A stretch of DNA of 64,000 bases from an uncultured Lachnospiraceae bacterium (GTDB lineage: Bacteria; Bacillota; Clostridia; Lachnospirales; Lachnospiraceae), in assembly GCA_910588825.1 (NCBI GenBank), contig CAJURF010000011.1, positions 1-64,000 on the forward strand, read 5' to 3'. The first letter of the stretch is position 1, and each line of letters opens with the position of its first letter. The translations under genes were made by a program, and so were the position numbers. The notes below the pieces were generated by a model. The model worked only from the letters and a program-made list of their open reading frames with translations, was not told the DNA's origin and ran no database searches. This document shows positions 26,951-35,380 of the stretch, one piece after another.

Positions 26951-27820
26951 ATGAAGGGAATTATATTGGCAGGCGGGTCGGGCACCAGGCTGTATCCGCT
27001 GACGAAGGCAGTCTCCAAGCAGATTCTGCCGGTATACGACAAGCCGATGATCTATTATCCCCTCTCCACGCTGATGCTGGCAGGAATCCGGGAGATCCTG
27101 GTGATTTCCACACCAAGAGATCTGCCTGTGTTTGAGGAGCTGCTGGGAAGCGGGGAGCAGCTGGGGCTTTCTATGTCCTATGCGGTTCAGGAAACGCCCA
27201 GGGGACTGGCAGATGCATTTATCATAGGGGAAAAGTTTATCGGCCAGGACCGGACAGCGCTGGTGCTGGGAGACAATATTTTTTACGGGCAGAGTTTTTC
27301 TACTGTGCTCCAGAGAGCGGCGGCCCGTGAGAAGGGGGCGACCATATTCGGGTATTATGTCCGGGACCCCAGAGAATACGGAGTGGTGGAATTTGATGAG
27401 AGCGGGAAGGCCATCTCCATTGAGGAAAAACCTCAGAACCCTAAGTCCAACTATGCAGTACCGGGCTTGTATTTCTATGACAACGACGTGGTATCCATTG
27501 CCAAAGAGGTGAAACCTTCTGACAGAGGAGAACTGGAGATTACATCGGTGAACAATGTGTATCTGGATAGAGGCACACTGCAGGTGGAGACCCTGGGCAG
27601 GGGATTTGCCTGGCTGGATACAGGAAATCACGATTCCCTTCTGGATGCTGCGGATTATGTGTCAGCAGTCCAGAAACGACAGGGGCTGTATGTGTCCTGT
27701 ATTGAGGAAATTGCGTATAAGAGAGGCTTTATCGACAAAGAACAGCTGGTGTCTCTGGCCCAGCCGCTGCTGAAAACTCCTTATGGGAAATATTTAATCG
27801 AGGTTTCAGAAGGATTATAA
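26951..27820 (+). CDS. rfbA: Glucose-1-phosphate thymidylyltransferase
   Basis: RmlA (289 residues) joins dTTP and glucose-1-phosphate. The nucleotide site MKGIILAGGSGTRLYPLT is at the N-terminus, with PVYDKPMIYYPLSTLMLAGI, LVLGDNIFYG and GFAWLDTGNHDSLLDA as in the family. AAGGAGG at 26934-26942 marks ATG 26951. It is separated from rfbB by the palindromic repeat and from rfbC by a short hairpin. Confidence 0.97.
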   Translation: MKGIILAGGSGTRLYPLTKAVSKQILPVYDKPMIYYPLSTLMLAGIREILVISTPRDLPVFEELLGSGEQLGLSMSYAVQETPRGLADAFIIGEKFIGQDRTALVLGDNIFYGQSFSTVLQRAAAREKGATIFGYYVRDPREYGVVEFDESGKAISIEEKPQNPKSNYAVPGLYFYDNDVVSIAKEVKPSDRGELEITSVNNVYLDRGTLQVETLGRGFAWLDTGNHDSLLDAADYVSAVQKRQGLYVSCIEEIAYKRGFIDKEQLVSLAQPLLKTPYGKYLIEVSEGL

Positions 27821-27827
27821 GTACGGA

Positions 27828-27850
27828 AATCCCGGAAAGCGGGATTCTTT
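27828..27850 (+). terminator. Weak hairpin after rfbA
   Basis: Arms AATCCCG and CGGGATT with a 5-base loop, then CTTTCTT. Inside an operon, so at most a partial terminator. Confidence 0.45.
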
Positions 27851-27899
27851 CTTACAAATGAAAGGCAGTGTCAGAAAAGACATTGATTGAGGTATAAAA

Positions 27900-28460
27900 A
27901 TGGGAAAAATAAGTGTAGAAACTTGTGAGATTGAAGGTCTGAAAGTGATTACTCCCGCAGTATTCGGCGATGAGCGGGGCTATTTTATGGAGACTTATAA
28001 TTATAATGATTATAAAGAGGCTGGAATTGACCTGGAATTTGTCCAGGATAACCAGTCCATGTCGAAAAGAGGAGTGCTGCGGGGTCTGCATTTTCAGATT
28101 GAATATCCCCAGGATAAACTGGTGCGGGTGATTCAGGGAGAAGTATTCGACGTGGCAGTGGACCTGAGGAAAGGCTCTGCCACTTACGGAAAATGGTTCG
28201 GGGTCAGGCTTTCAGCGGAGAATAAGAAACAGTTCTTTATTCCGAAAAACTTTGCCCACGGTTTTTTGGTGCTCTCTGAGACTGCGGAATTTGCTTACAA
28301 GTGTTCGGACTTCTACCACCCAGGGGATGAAGGCGGTATTGCCTGGAATGACCCGGAGATTGGCATTGACTGGCCCCTGCAGGATGGGGTAAAGCTGACT
28401 GTCTCTGAAAAAGATCAGAAATGGGGCGGGTGGGAAGAATACCGGGCAGACCAGAATTAG
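27900..28460 (+). CDS. rfbC: dTDP-4-dehydrorhamnose 3,5-epimerase
   Basis: RmlC (186 residues), a cupin that epimerises C3 and C5 of dTDP-4-keto-6-deoxyglucose. The family landmarks are GDERGYFMETYNYNDY, FVQDNQSMSKRGVLRGLHFQ (catalytic His), VDLRKGSATYGKW and FFIPKNFAHGFLVLSE. The ribosome site is weak (GAGG). Third enzyme of dTDP-rhamnose synthesis in the operon. Confidence 0.96.
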   Translation: MGKISVETCEIEGLKVITPAVFGDERGYFMETYNYNDYKEAGIDLEFVQDNQSMSKRGVLRGLHFQIEYPQDKLVRVIQGEVFDVAVDLRKGSATYGKWFGVRLSAENKKQFFIPKNFAHGFLVLSETAEFAYKCSDFYHPGDEGGIAWNDPEIGIDWPLQDGVKLTVSEKDQKWGGWEEYRADQN

Positions 28461-28469
28461 GAGCAGACT

Positions 28470-29282
28470 ATGTCAAAAATAAAAGAAGGGCTGCTGTCCA
28501 TTCCCATTGAAGTGGTCAGAAACCGGGGGCTGATTTTCAGCCTGGCGAAAAATGATTTTAAGACAAAGTTTGCAGGGTCCTATCTGGGGATTGTCTGGGC
28601 ATTTATCCAGCCCATTGTCACTGTGCTGGTGTACTGGTTTGTATTTCAGGTGGGCCTGCGGGCAGGGGACATGGGAAATATCCCCTTTGTCCTGTACCTG
28701 ATTGCGGGGATTGTGCCCTGGTTTTATTTTCAGGATGCTTTAAGCAGCGGCACATCGGCTTTGATCGAATACAGTTATTTAGTGAAGAAAGTGGTATTCA
28801 ATATCAGCATACTGCCTATGGTAAAGCTGATATCCGCCCTGTTTGTACACGGATTTTTTGTATTGTTTGCAGTGGTTTTGTTCGGGTGCTACGGCTATTA
28901 TCCTGATGGATATGAACTGCAGATTTTCTATTATACACTTTGCCTGTTTGCACTTGTGCTGGGAATCTGCTATGCCACCAGCGCCATTGTAATATTTTTC
29001 CGGGACTTATCCCAGATTATTACCATTGTACTGCAGGTGGGGGTCTGGATGGTTCCGATTATGTGGAATCTGGAGATTCTTCCGGCGAAGTACCATTGGG
29101 TCTTTAAGCTGAACCCGCTGTATTATATTGTGAGCGGGTACAGGGACGCTTTTTATCAGAAAGTATGGTTCTGGGAACACTTGTCTATGACTGTCTATTA
29201 CTGGGCTGTGACCTTTGTGCTCTTTGTGCTGGGGACTGCTGTGTTCAGAAGGCTGAAAGTCCATTTTGCAGACGTGTTGTAA
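28470..29282 (+). CDS. Polysaccharide ABC exporter, permease (Wzm/TagG type)
   Basis: A 270-residue ABC-2 permease with about six membrane helices, beginning with the short cytosolic IFSLAKNDFKTKFAGSYLGIVWAFIQPI typical of TagG/RgpC/Wzm proteins. With the ATPase that follows 9 bases later it moves lipid-linked wall polysaccharide across the membrane. Its place among rhamnose genes is like the rgpC-rgpD pair of streptococcal rhamnose polymers. Confidence 0.93.
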   Translation: MSKIKEGLLSIPIEVVRNRGLIFSLAKNDFKTKFAGSYLGIVWAFIQPIVTVLVYWFVFQVGLRAGDMGNIPFVLYLIAGIVPWFYFQDALSSGTSALIEYSYLVKKVVFNISILPMVKLISALFVHGFFVLFAVVLFGCYGYYPDGYELQIFYYTLCLFALVLGICYATSAIVIFFRDLSQIITIVLQVGVWMVPIMWNLEILPAKYHWVFKLNPLYYIVSGYRDAFYQKVWFWEHLSMTVYYWAVTFVLFVLGTAVFRRLKVHFADVL

Positions 29283-29291
29283 GGAGGAAAC

Positions 29292-30548
29292 ATGAGTAAT
29301 TTAGCAGTTCGGGTGGAACATCTGCAGAAAATATATAAGCTGTATAATAAGCCCACGGACCGGCTGAAGGAGTCACTGGGCCTGACCAGGAAGAAGCTCT
29401 ACCGGGAGCATTATGCGTTAAATGATGTGAGCTTTCAGGTGGAACAGGGGGAGACTGTGGGCATTATCGGGACCAATGGTTCCGGTAAGTCCACCATTTT
29501 GAAAATCATCACTGGTGTTTTGAATCAGACTGACGGAGAGGTGGAGGTGAACGGGCGGATCTCTGCTCTTTTGGAGCTGGGTGCCGGGTTCAATCCAGAG
29601 TATTCCGGTCTTGAGAATGTATATCTCAACGGTACTATGATGGGATTTTCCAGAGAAGAAATCGACCAGAAGCTGGACAGCATATTGAAATTTGCAGATA
29701 TCGGAGATTTTATCCACCAGCCGGTGAAGACATACTCCAGCGGTATGTTTGTACGGCTGGCTTTTGCCGTTGCCATTAATATTGACCCGGAGATTCTCAT
29801 TGTGGATGAGGCTTTGTCTGTGGGGGATGTGTTTTTCCAGGCAAAATGCTATCATAAGTTTGAAGAGTTTAAGAAAATGGGTAAGACCATTCTGCTGGTG
29901 AGCCATGACCTGGGGAGTGTGAGCAAATACTGTGACCGGGTGGTGCTTCTCAACCAGGGTGAGAAAGTGGATGAGGGGGAGCCCAAGAGAATTGTGGATT
30001 TATATAAGAAGATACTGGCGGGCCAGGACCAGCCTGTGGAGGAAGGTCCCAGGACACAGATTCTTCCGGCAGGAAAACGGTGGCAGGATCATCTGCAGGT
30101 GAATCCCCAGCTTCTGGAATACGGGGAGAAAAAAGCGGAAATCATAGACTTTGCCATTATAGATGAGGCGGGCAGGATTACCAATGCGGTGGATAAAGGA
30201 AGTTACTGCCAGATACGGATGAAAGTGCACTTTTTTGTCCAGGTGCAGGAGCCTATTTTCGCCTACACCATTAAGAATCTTCAGGGTACAGAGATCTCAG
30301 GGACCAACACCATGTACGAGGATGCGGTGATACCGCCTCAGAACCCGGGGGATGAACAGGTGGTCACCTTCCGGCAGAAGATAGATCTCCAGGGGGGGGA
30401 ATACCTGCTGTCACTGGGGTGTACCGGCTACCGGGATGGAGATTTCCATGTGTATCACAGATTGTATGATATCTGTAATCTGTCTGTGGTCTCAACAAAA
30501 AATACCATTGGCTTTTTTGATATGAATTCAGAAATTGAAGTGGGGTAG
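29292..30548 (+). CDS. Polysaccharide ABC exporter, ATPase with Wzt-type C-terminal domain
   Basis: A 418-residue ATPase. Residues 1-240 form the ABC domain: IIGTNGSGKSTILK (Walker A), YSSGMFVRLAFAVA (signature) and ILIVDEALSVGD (Walker B). The remaining 170 residues form a Wzt_C-like beta-sandwich (YGEKKAEIIDFAIIDEAG to the end). In E. coli O9a this domain recognises a modified end of the finished chain before export. The next gene encodes a methyltransferase/kinase-like protein, which fits that logic. Confidence 0.93.
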   Translation: MSNLAVRVEHLQKIYKLYNKPTDRLKESLGLTRKKLYREHYALNDVSFQVEQGETVGIIGTNGSGKSTILKIITGVLNQTDGEVEVNGRISALLELGAGFNPEYSGLENVYLNGTMMGFSREEIDQKLDSILKFADIGDFIHQPVKTYSSGMFVRLAFAVAINIDPEILIVDEALSVGDVFFQAKCYHKFEEFKKMGKTILLVSHDLGSVSKYCDRVVLLNQGEKVDEGEPKRIVDLYKKILAGQDQPVEEGPRTQILPAGKRWQDHLQVNPQLLEYGEKKAEIIDFAIIDEAGRITNAVDKGSYCQIRMKVHFFVQVQEPIFAYTIKNLQGTEISGTNTMYEDAVIPPQNPGDEQVVTFRQKIDLQGGEYLLSLGCTGYRDGDFHVYHRLYDICNLSVVSTKNTIGFFDMNSEIEVG

Positions 30549-30551
30549 AAT

Positions 30552-32786
30552 ATGGAGTCGGAATTATTTGAAAAAATCGGGGGTATTACGCTGAATTACA
30601 CGTACTATCCAGGGGAGGATCTGTACAGCGACGGAGACGTGGAGGATGAGCTTCTGGAGATTGCCAGGACTTGTCCAAAAGAAGAGTATAACCGTATGAC
30701 CGCAGAGAAAAAAAGCTGGCCGGTGCTGTATCATTTTTCGCAGATCCGTGAGAATATCATAAGCTGGCTGCCTATAACAAAAGAACATAAGGTCCTGGAA
30801 ATCGGCTCCGGCTGCGGGGCACTGACAGGAATTCTGGCGGAGATGGCAGGCAGTGTCACCTGCATAGAGCTGTCAAAAAAGCGCAGCCAGATCAATGCCT
30901 ATAAAAACCGGGAATACAGCAATGTGGAGATCCAGGTGGGGAATTTTCAGGATATTGAGCCCAGCCTGTCCTGTGGGGAAGGGTATGATTTTATCACTTT
31001 AATCGGTGTCTTCGAGTATGCACAGGAATATATGGGCGGGCAGGACCCATACGTGGAAATGTTGAAAAAGACAGCCCGGCATCTAAAGCCAGGGGGCCAG
31101 ATTATCATTGCCATTGAAAACAGAATCGGATTAAAATATTGGTCCGGCTTCGGGGAAGACCATGTGCGCACCTACTTTGAGGGGCTGGAAGGGTATCCCC
31201 GGACCACTCATGTGCGCACATTCTCCCGTCCGGGACTGTGCCAAGTGATATCCAGAGCCGGGGATTTTCAGACGGAGTTTTATTATCCCTTCCCGGATTA
31301 TAAATTTCCCATGGCTGTGTATTCCGATGAATATCTTCCCAGACGGGGAGAGCTGGGGGAAGATTTTCCCAATTACGATCAGGAGCGGATTCTGTCATTT
31401 TCCGAGGGCAAGGTGATAGATACCCTGATTGAGGACGGCCTGCTGCCCCAGTTTGCCAATTCCTTCCTGGTGGTGGTGAGATCCCAGGCCCAGGAGGAAC
31501 CTTCTGACAGGGAAAAAATTGTATTCGCCAAATATTCCAATGACCGGACAGCCGGTTTTTCCATACGCACGGATATTCTTCAGGACTCCAAGGGAAACCG
31601 GGCGGTGCAGAAAGTCCCCATGCACCCTGCGGCCAAAAACCATCTGGAAAATCTGTGCCGGTGGCAGGAGAGCCTGGATGCTGTGTGCAAAGCAAAAGGA
31701 TTTGCCATGAACCGGGGACGGGCTCTGGACAATGGAGGAATCCGGCTGGAGTATATCCAGGGAGAGACACTGGAGGAAAGGCTGGATGCCCTGCTGGAGT
31801 GGGGCCGGGAGGAGGAAGCCGTCAGCCAGTTGAAAGCATTTGTGGAACAGGTGCGGAAAATGGCACAGGAGCCCTTTGAGATGACAGAACGGTTTGCACA
31901 GGTGTTTGGCCGGCCTGTACTTCCAAAGGGTGCAAAGAGTATGCCGGTGACAGATATTGATTTCATCTGCAGGAATGTGATACTGGGCCGCCCGGACACG
32001 GTGATTGATTACGAGTGGTGTTTTGATTTTCCCATTCCGGTTTCTTATCTGGTGTACCGGATTCTCTACTATTACATTTACGGGAAGGGAAGCCGGACAG
32101 TGCTGGAGAAATACCAGCTGTTTTCCTGGGCAGGGCTTACCGGGGAAGAAGTCTCTGTCTATGAGGAGATGGAGAGAGCTTTCCAGCAGTATATCAACCG
32201 CGCCCATGTGCCGCTGCATGAAATGTTCGAGGGATTTGGCGGCGGCAGACTGTCTTTGAAGGATATGGTGGAGCATGAGCGGTATTATATCAGTAACCAT
32301 GTATTTCAAGTGTTTTTTGACAGAGGAGAGGGATTTTCCGAAGCGGATTCCCGTCTGATTCCCATGGAAAATGGGGTTGTGAAAGGGGAAATCAATCTGC
32401 CGGGACATGTGGCGGCACTGCGCCTGGACCCTGGAATGGACCCGGGTATCTGCAGGATTTTGAAGCTGCAGTTTGTCTGTGAAGGAGGCCGGGAGCTTCC
32501 GGCTAAATATCAGGCCAACGGCCACTGTCTGGAACCGGATGCCATTTATTTTGCCTGCCAGGACCCCCAGATTCTCATTCAGGAGATGCAGGAAGGGGCT
32601 GTGAAACTTCTGGTATCTCTGGAGATGTACCCTGCAGACGCCTACGTGATGGAAAAATTTCTGAAGAAAATCCGGGAGCAGGAAACAGCTGTGGAAAACT
32701 GCCGCAGGCAGATCCGGAGAATGGAAAATACAAAAGTGTGGAAAGCTTACCGCGCGTACCGGGAGCTGCGGGAAAGGAACAAATAG
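30552..32786 (+). CDS. Methyltransferase fused to a kinase-like domain (WbdD-like chain terminator?)
   Basis: A 744-residue protein. About residues 70-240 form a class I SAM methyltransferase: VLEIGSGCGALTGILAEM (motif I), CIELSKKRSQ, YDFITLIGVFEYA and LKPGGQIIIAIENR. About 330-560 resemble an aminoglycoside-phosphotransferase/kinase fold, with TDIDFICRNVIL and VIDYEWCFD as the likely catalytic Asp..Asn and metal Asp-x-Glu. The end is coiled-coil (residues 705-744). E. coli WbdD has methyltransferase, kinase and coiled coil in this order and stops O-antigen growth; here an adjoining Wzt with a C-terminal domain strengthens the parallel. The kinase call is by pattern only. Confidence 0.7.
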   Translation: MESELFEKIGGITLNYTYYPGEDLYSDGDVEDELLEIARTCPKEEYNRMTAEKKSWPVLYHFSQIRENIISWLPITKEHKVLEIGSGCGALTGILAEMAGSVTCIELSKKRSQINAYKNREYSNVEIQVGNFQDIEPSLSCGEGYDFITLIGVFEYAQEYMGGQDPYVEMLKKTARHLKPGGQIIIAIENRIGLKYWSGFGEDHVRTYFEGLEGYPRTTHVRTFSRPGLCQVISRAGDFQTEFYYPFPDYKFPMAVYSDEYLPRRGELGEDFPNYDQERILSFSEGKVIDTLIEDGLLPQFANSFLVVVRSQAQEEPSDREKIVFAKYSNDRTAGFSIRTDILQDSKGNRAVQKVPMHPAAKNHLENLCRWQESLDAVCKAKGFAMNRGRALDNGGIRLEYIQGETLEERLDALLEWGREEEAVSQLKAFVEQVRKMAQEPFEMTERFAQVFGRPVLPKGAKSMPVTDIDFICRNVILGRPDTVIDYEWCFDFPIPVSYLVYRILYYYIYGKGSRTVLEKYQLFSWAGLTGEEVSVYEEMERAFQQYINRAHVPLHEMFEGFGGGRLSLKDMVEHERYYISNHVFQVFFDRGEGFSEADSRLIPMENGVVKGEINLPGHVAALRLDPGMDPGICRILKLQFVCEGGRELPAKYQANGHCLEPDAIYFACQDPQILIQEMQEGAVKLLVSLEMYPADAYVMEKFLKKIREQETAVENCRRQIRRMENTKVWKAYRAYRELRERNK

Positions 32787-32788
32787 AT

Positions 32789-35380
32789 ATGGGAAAAGCG
32801 GATTTAGAAAAAATATACACAGCGGTGGACTGGGAGAAATACGCTTCCAGGGGAAAGATTGCCCTGACCGTAGAAGGCTGGATCGCATCAGTGGATTCCC
32901 GGCCCATAGAAATTCAGGTTCTGGCAGAGGGAGAACCTATCCCTTTTGAGAAACAGCGGAAACTGCGCCTGGATGTGGTTGAGAATGTGGTAGAACTGCG
33001 GGGGGCTTCTCCGGAAGTGGGGTTTTCCGTGATTATCCCCGGAGTGGACGATTTGTGGGAGCACTATGGAGAATTCGGAGTTTTCCAGATTTTGGCTGTT
33101 CGTGGAGAAGAAAAACAGGTGGTGTGGGAAAAGACCGGCGGGCAGATGAACAAAGACTACGGCGCTCAGACCATGAAATATAAGCTGGATGTGGTGCAGC
33201 CCCGGGAGGGCAGAATCCTTCTGCAGGGATGGGTGGTAGATGACATGAGAGAAGAAAAAATCTCTGTGGTGGATGAGAAGAAGAACCCCATTCCCTTTGA
33301 GATGGAGAGGGTGATGCGCCCGGACGTGATGAAGGCCCAGAATCTGAAAGACGGGTATGCCTACGGCTTTGAGATTGCCATTATGGCGGACCAGGTTCCA
33401 GGGGACTGGCTGGTTCTGATTCTGGAGAACCGCCTGACCCAGAAAAAATGCAGGGTGAATCTGAAAAAAATGTATTACCGCCACTCCAAGCGGGGGCGTC
33501 TGGCACGGGCGCTGCGCAGGGAGCGGATGGCTGTGAACCGGGCATATATCCGCCAGTACGGCATGGGTAAATTTATCCAGGAGCTGGGAAGAGAGATGGA
33601 CCCGGATGCCAGTGAGGACCATGGATGGCTGAAAAAACACGGCGTCACCAGGCAGGAGCTGAAACTTCAGAGGCAGCATGAGTTTCCCTACCAGCCCATG
33701 ATCAGTATTGTGGTGCCTTTATATAACACCCCGTTAAAATTCCTGAAGGCCATGGTGGAGTCCATTCAGAAACAGAGCTACCCCAACTGGGAGCTGTGTC
33801 TGGCAGACGGTAGCACTGATGACCAGGCAGGGGAGATGATCCGGAAAAACTATGGAAAAGATGTGCGCATCCGCTATCGCAGGCTTCCGGTGAACAAGGG
33901 CATCTCCGGCAACACCAACGCGGCGCTGGATATGGCCAGGGGTGAGTTTATCATGCTCTGCGACCATGACGATGTGGTAACCCCTGATGCCTGTTATGAG
34001 ATGGTGAAAGCCTTGAATACGGATGAACAGGTGGATATTGTTTACAGTGACGAGGATAAGCTGAGCATGGACGGCCTGCGCCTGTACGATCCTCATTTTA
34101 AACCGGATTTTAATCTGGATTTGCTGCGAAGCAATAATTATATCTGTCACATTTTCATGGTGCGCAAAGCAGTGGTGGACCGGGCGGGAAAATTCCGCAG
34201 TGAATTTGACGGGGCCCAGGACTATGACTTTATTCTGCGCTGCTGTGAGCAGGCAAGAAAAATTTACCATGTGCCCAGGTCCTTGTACCACTGGCGTTCC
34301 CACCCAGCCTCCACGGCGGGGAATCCCTCCAGCAAAATGTATGCCTATAAAGCAGGGGAGGAGGCGGTGCGGGCCCATTATAAACGTCTGGGCATGGAGG
34401 CAAAAGTGTCCATGACCGAGCATTACGGCAGATACCGCACCACATTCCCGGTGAAGGGAAATCCCAAGGTCTCCATACTGATTCCCAACAAAGACCACAG
34501 GGAAGACTTGGAGCGGGTCATTGCTTCTATTTATGAAAAGTCCACGTATTCCAACTTTGAAGTGCTGGTGATTGAGAACAACAGCACCCAGGAGGAGACC
34601 TTTGCCTGTTACCAAAAGCTCCAGGAAAAACATTCCAGTCTGGAGGTAGCGGCGTGGAAAGGGGAATTCAACTACGCGGCCATTAACAATTACGGCGCCG
34701 GCTGTGCCAATGGGGAGTACCTGCTGTTTTTGAACAACGATATTGAGATCATCTCACCGGACTGGATAGAAGAGATGCTGGGATACTGTCAGCGGGAGGA
34801 TGTGGGGGTATGCGGGGCGAAGCTTTTATATCCCAATAACCGCATCCAGCATGCCGGGGTGGTAGTGGGACTGGGAGGGCCTGCAGGCCATGTGCTGTGC
34901 GGGGCGAAAAACGGAGTCCTCACCTATGCAGGAAAGTCCAATTCCACCCAGGATCTCAGCGCAGTCACCGCCGCCTGCATGATGACGCCCAAGGAAGTCT
35001 TTCACCAGGCAGGGGGATTCGGGGAAGAATTCCAGGTGGCCTACAACGATGTAGATTACTGCTTGAAGGTGCGCCAGATGGGGCTGCTGGTGGTATACAA
35101 TGCATTTGTGGAGGCCTATCACTATGAATCCGCCACCAGAGGGGCGGAGGATACCCCTGAAAAAAAGAAACGCCTGAAAAAAGAGGCTGGGCTTTTTACC
35201 AGTAAATGGCCGGAGATTCTGGAAAAGGGAGATCCCTATTACAATGTGAATCTGACCCTGGACAACGGAGACTGCCGTCTGAGGGGACAGGCAGAGGCTC
35301 TGCCAAAGATTGAAGATGTGCAGCAGGAGCTTCAGCAGGCAGAGAAAAAAGCAGATAGAAAGCAGAGGAGAGCAGTATGA
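32789..35380 (+). CDS. Tandem-GT2 glycosyltransferase with N-terminal beta-type modules, copy 1
   Basis: An 863-residue protein with two GT2 domains. Residues 1-240 hold two similar modules marked by EGWIASVDSRPIEIQV and LQGWVVDDMREEKISV, each followed by IPFE and R-DV. The first GT2 starts at ISIVVPLYNTPLKF with DHDDVVTPDA as its metal site and the DGAQDYDFILRC motif. The second starts at VSILIPNKDHREDLE with LFLNNDIEI and the YNDVDYCLKVR acceptor motif common in rhamnosyltransferases. It probably builds a rhamnose-containing backbone from dTDP-rhamnose made by the same operon. Start ATG 32789 is 2 bases after the previous stop. Confidence 0.88.
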   Translation: MGKADLEKIYTAVDWEKYASRGKIALTVEGWIASVDSRPIEIQVLAEGEPIPFEKQRKLRLDVVENVVELRGASPEVGFSVIIPGVDDLWEHYGEFGVFQILAVRGEEKQVVWEKTGGQMNKDYGAQTMKYKLDVVQPREGRILLQGWVVDDMREEKISVVDEKKNPIPFEMERVMRPDVMKAQNLKDGYAYGFEIAIMADQVPGDWLVLILENRLTQKKCRVNLKKMYYRHSKRGRLARALRRERMAVNRAYIRQYGMGKFIQELGREMDPDASEDHGWLKKHGVTRQELKLQRQHEFPYQPMISIVVPLYNTPLKFLKAMVESIQKQSYPNWELCLADGSTDDQAGEMIRKNYGKDVRIRYRRLPVNKGISGNTNAALDMARGEFIMLCDHDDVVTPDACYEMVKALNTDEQVDIVYSDEDKLSMDGLRLYDPHFKPDFNLDLLRSNNYICHIFMVRKAVVDRAGKFRSEFDGAQDYDFILRCCEQARKIYHVPRSLYHWRSHPASTAGNPSSKMYAYKAGEEAVRAHYKRLGMEAKVSMTEHYGRYRTTFPVKGNPKVSILIPNKDHREDLERVIASIYEKSTYSNFEVLVIENNSTQEETFACYQKLQEKHSSLEVAAWKGEFNYAAINNYGAGCANGEYLLFLNNDIEIISPDWIEEMLGYCQREDVGVCGAKLLYPNNRIQHAGVVVGLGGPAGHVLCGAKNGVLTYAGKSNSTQDLSAVTAACMMTPKEVFHQAGGFGEEFQVAYNDVDYCLKVRQMGLLVVYNAFVEAYHYESATRGAEDTPEKKKRLKKEAGLFTSKWPEILEKGDPYYNVNLTLDNGDCRLRGQAEALPKIEDVQQELQQAEKKADRKQRRAV

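Noticed and set aside
31395..32888. A 497-codon minus-strand frame opposite the methyltransferase gene
   Set aside because: Antisense to a coding region with clear motifs; no ribosome site and no recognisable domain.
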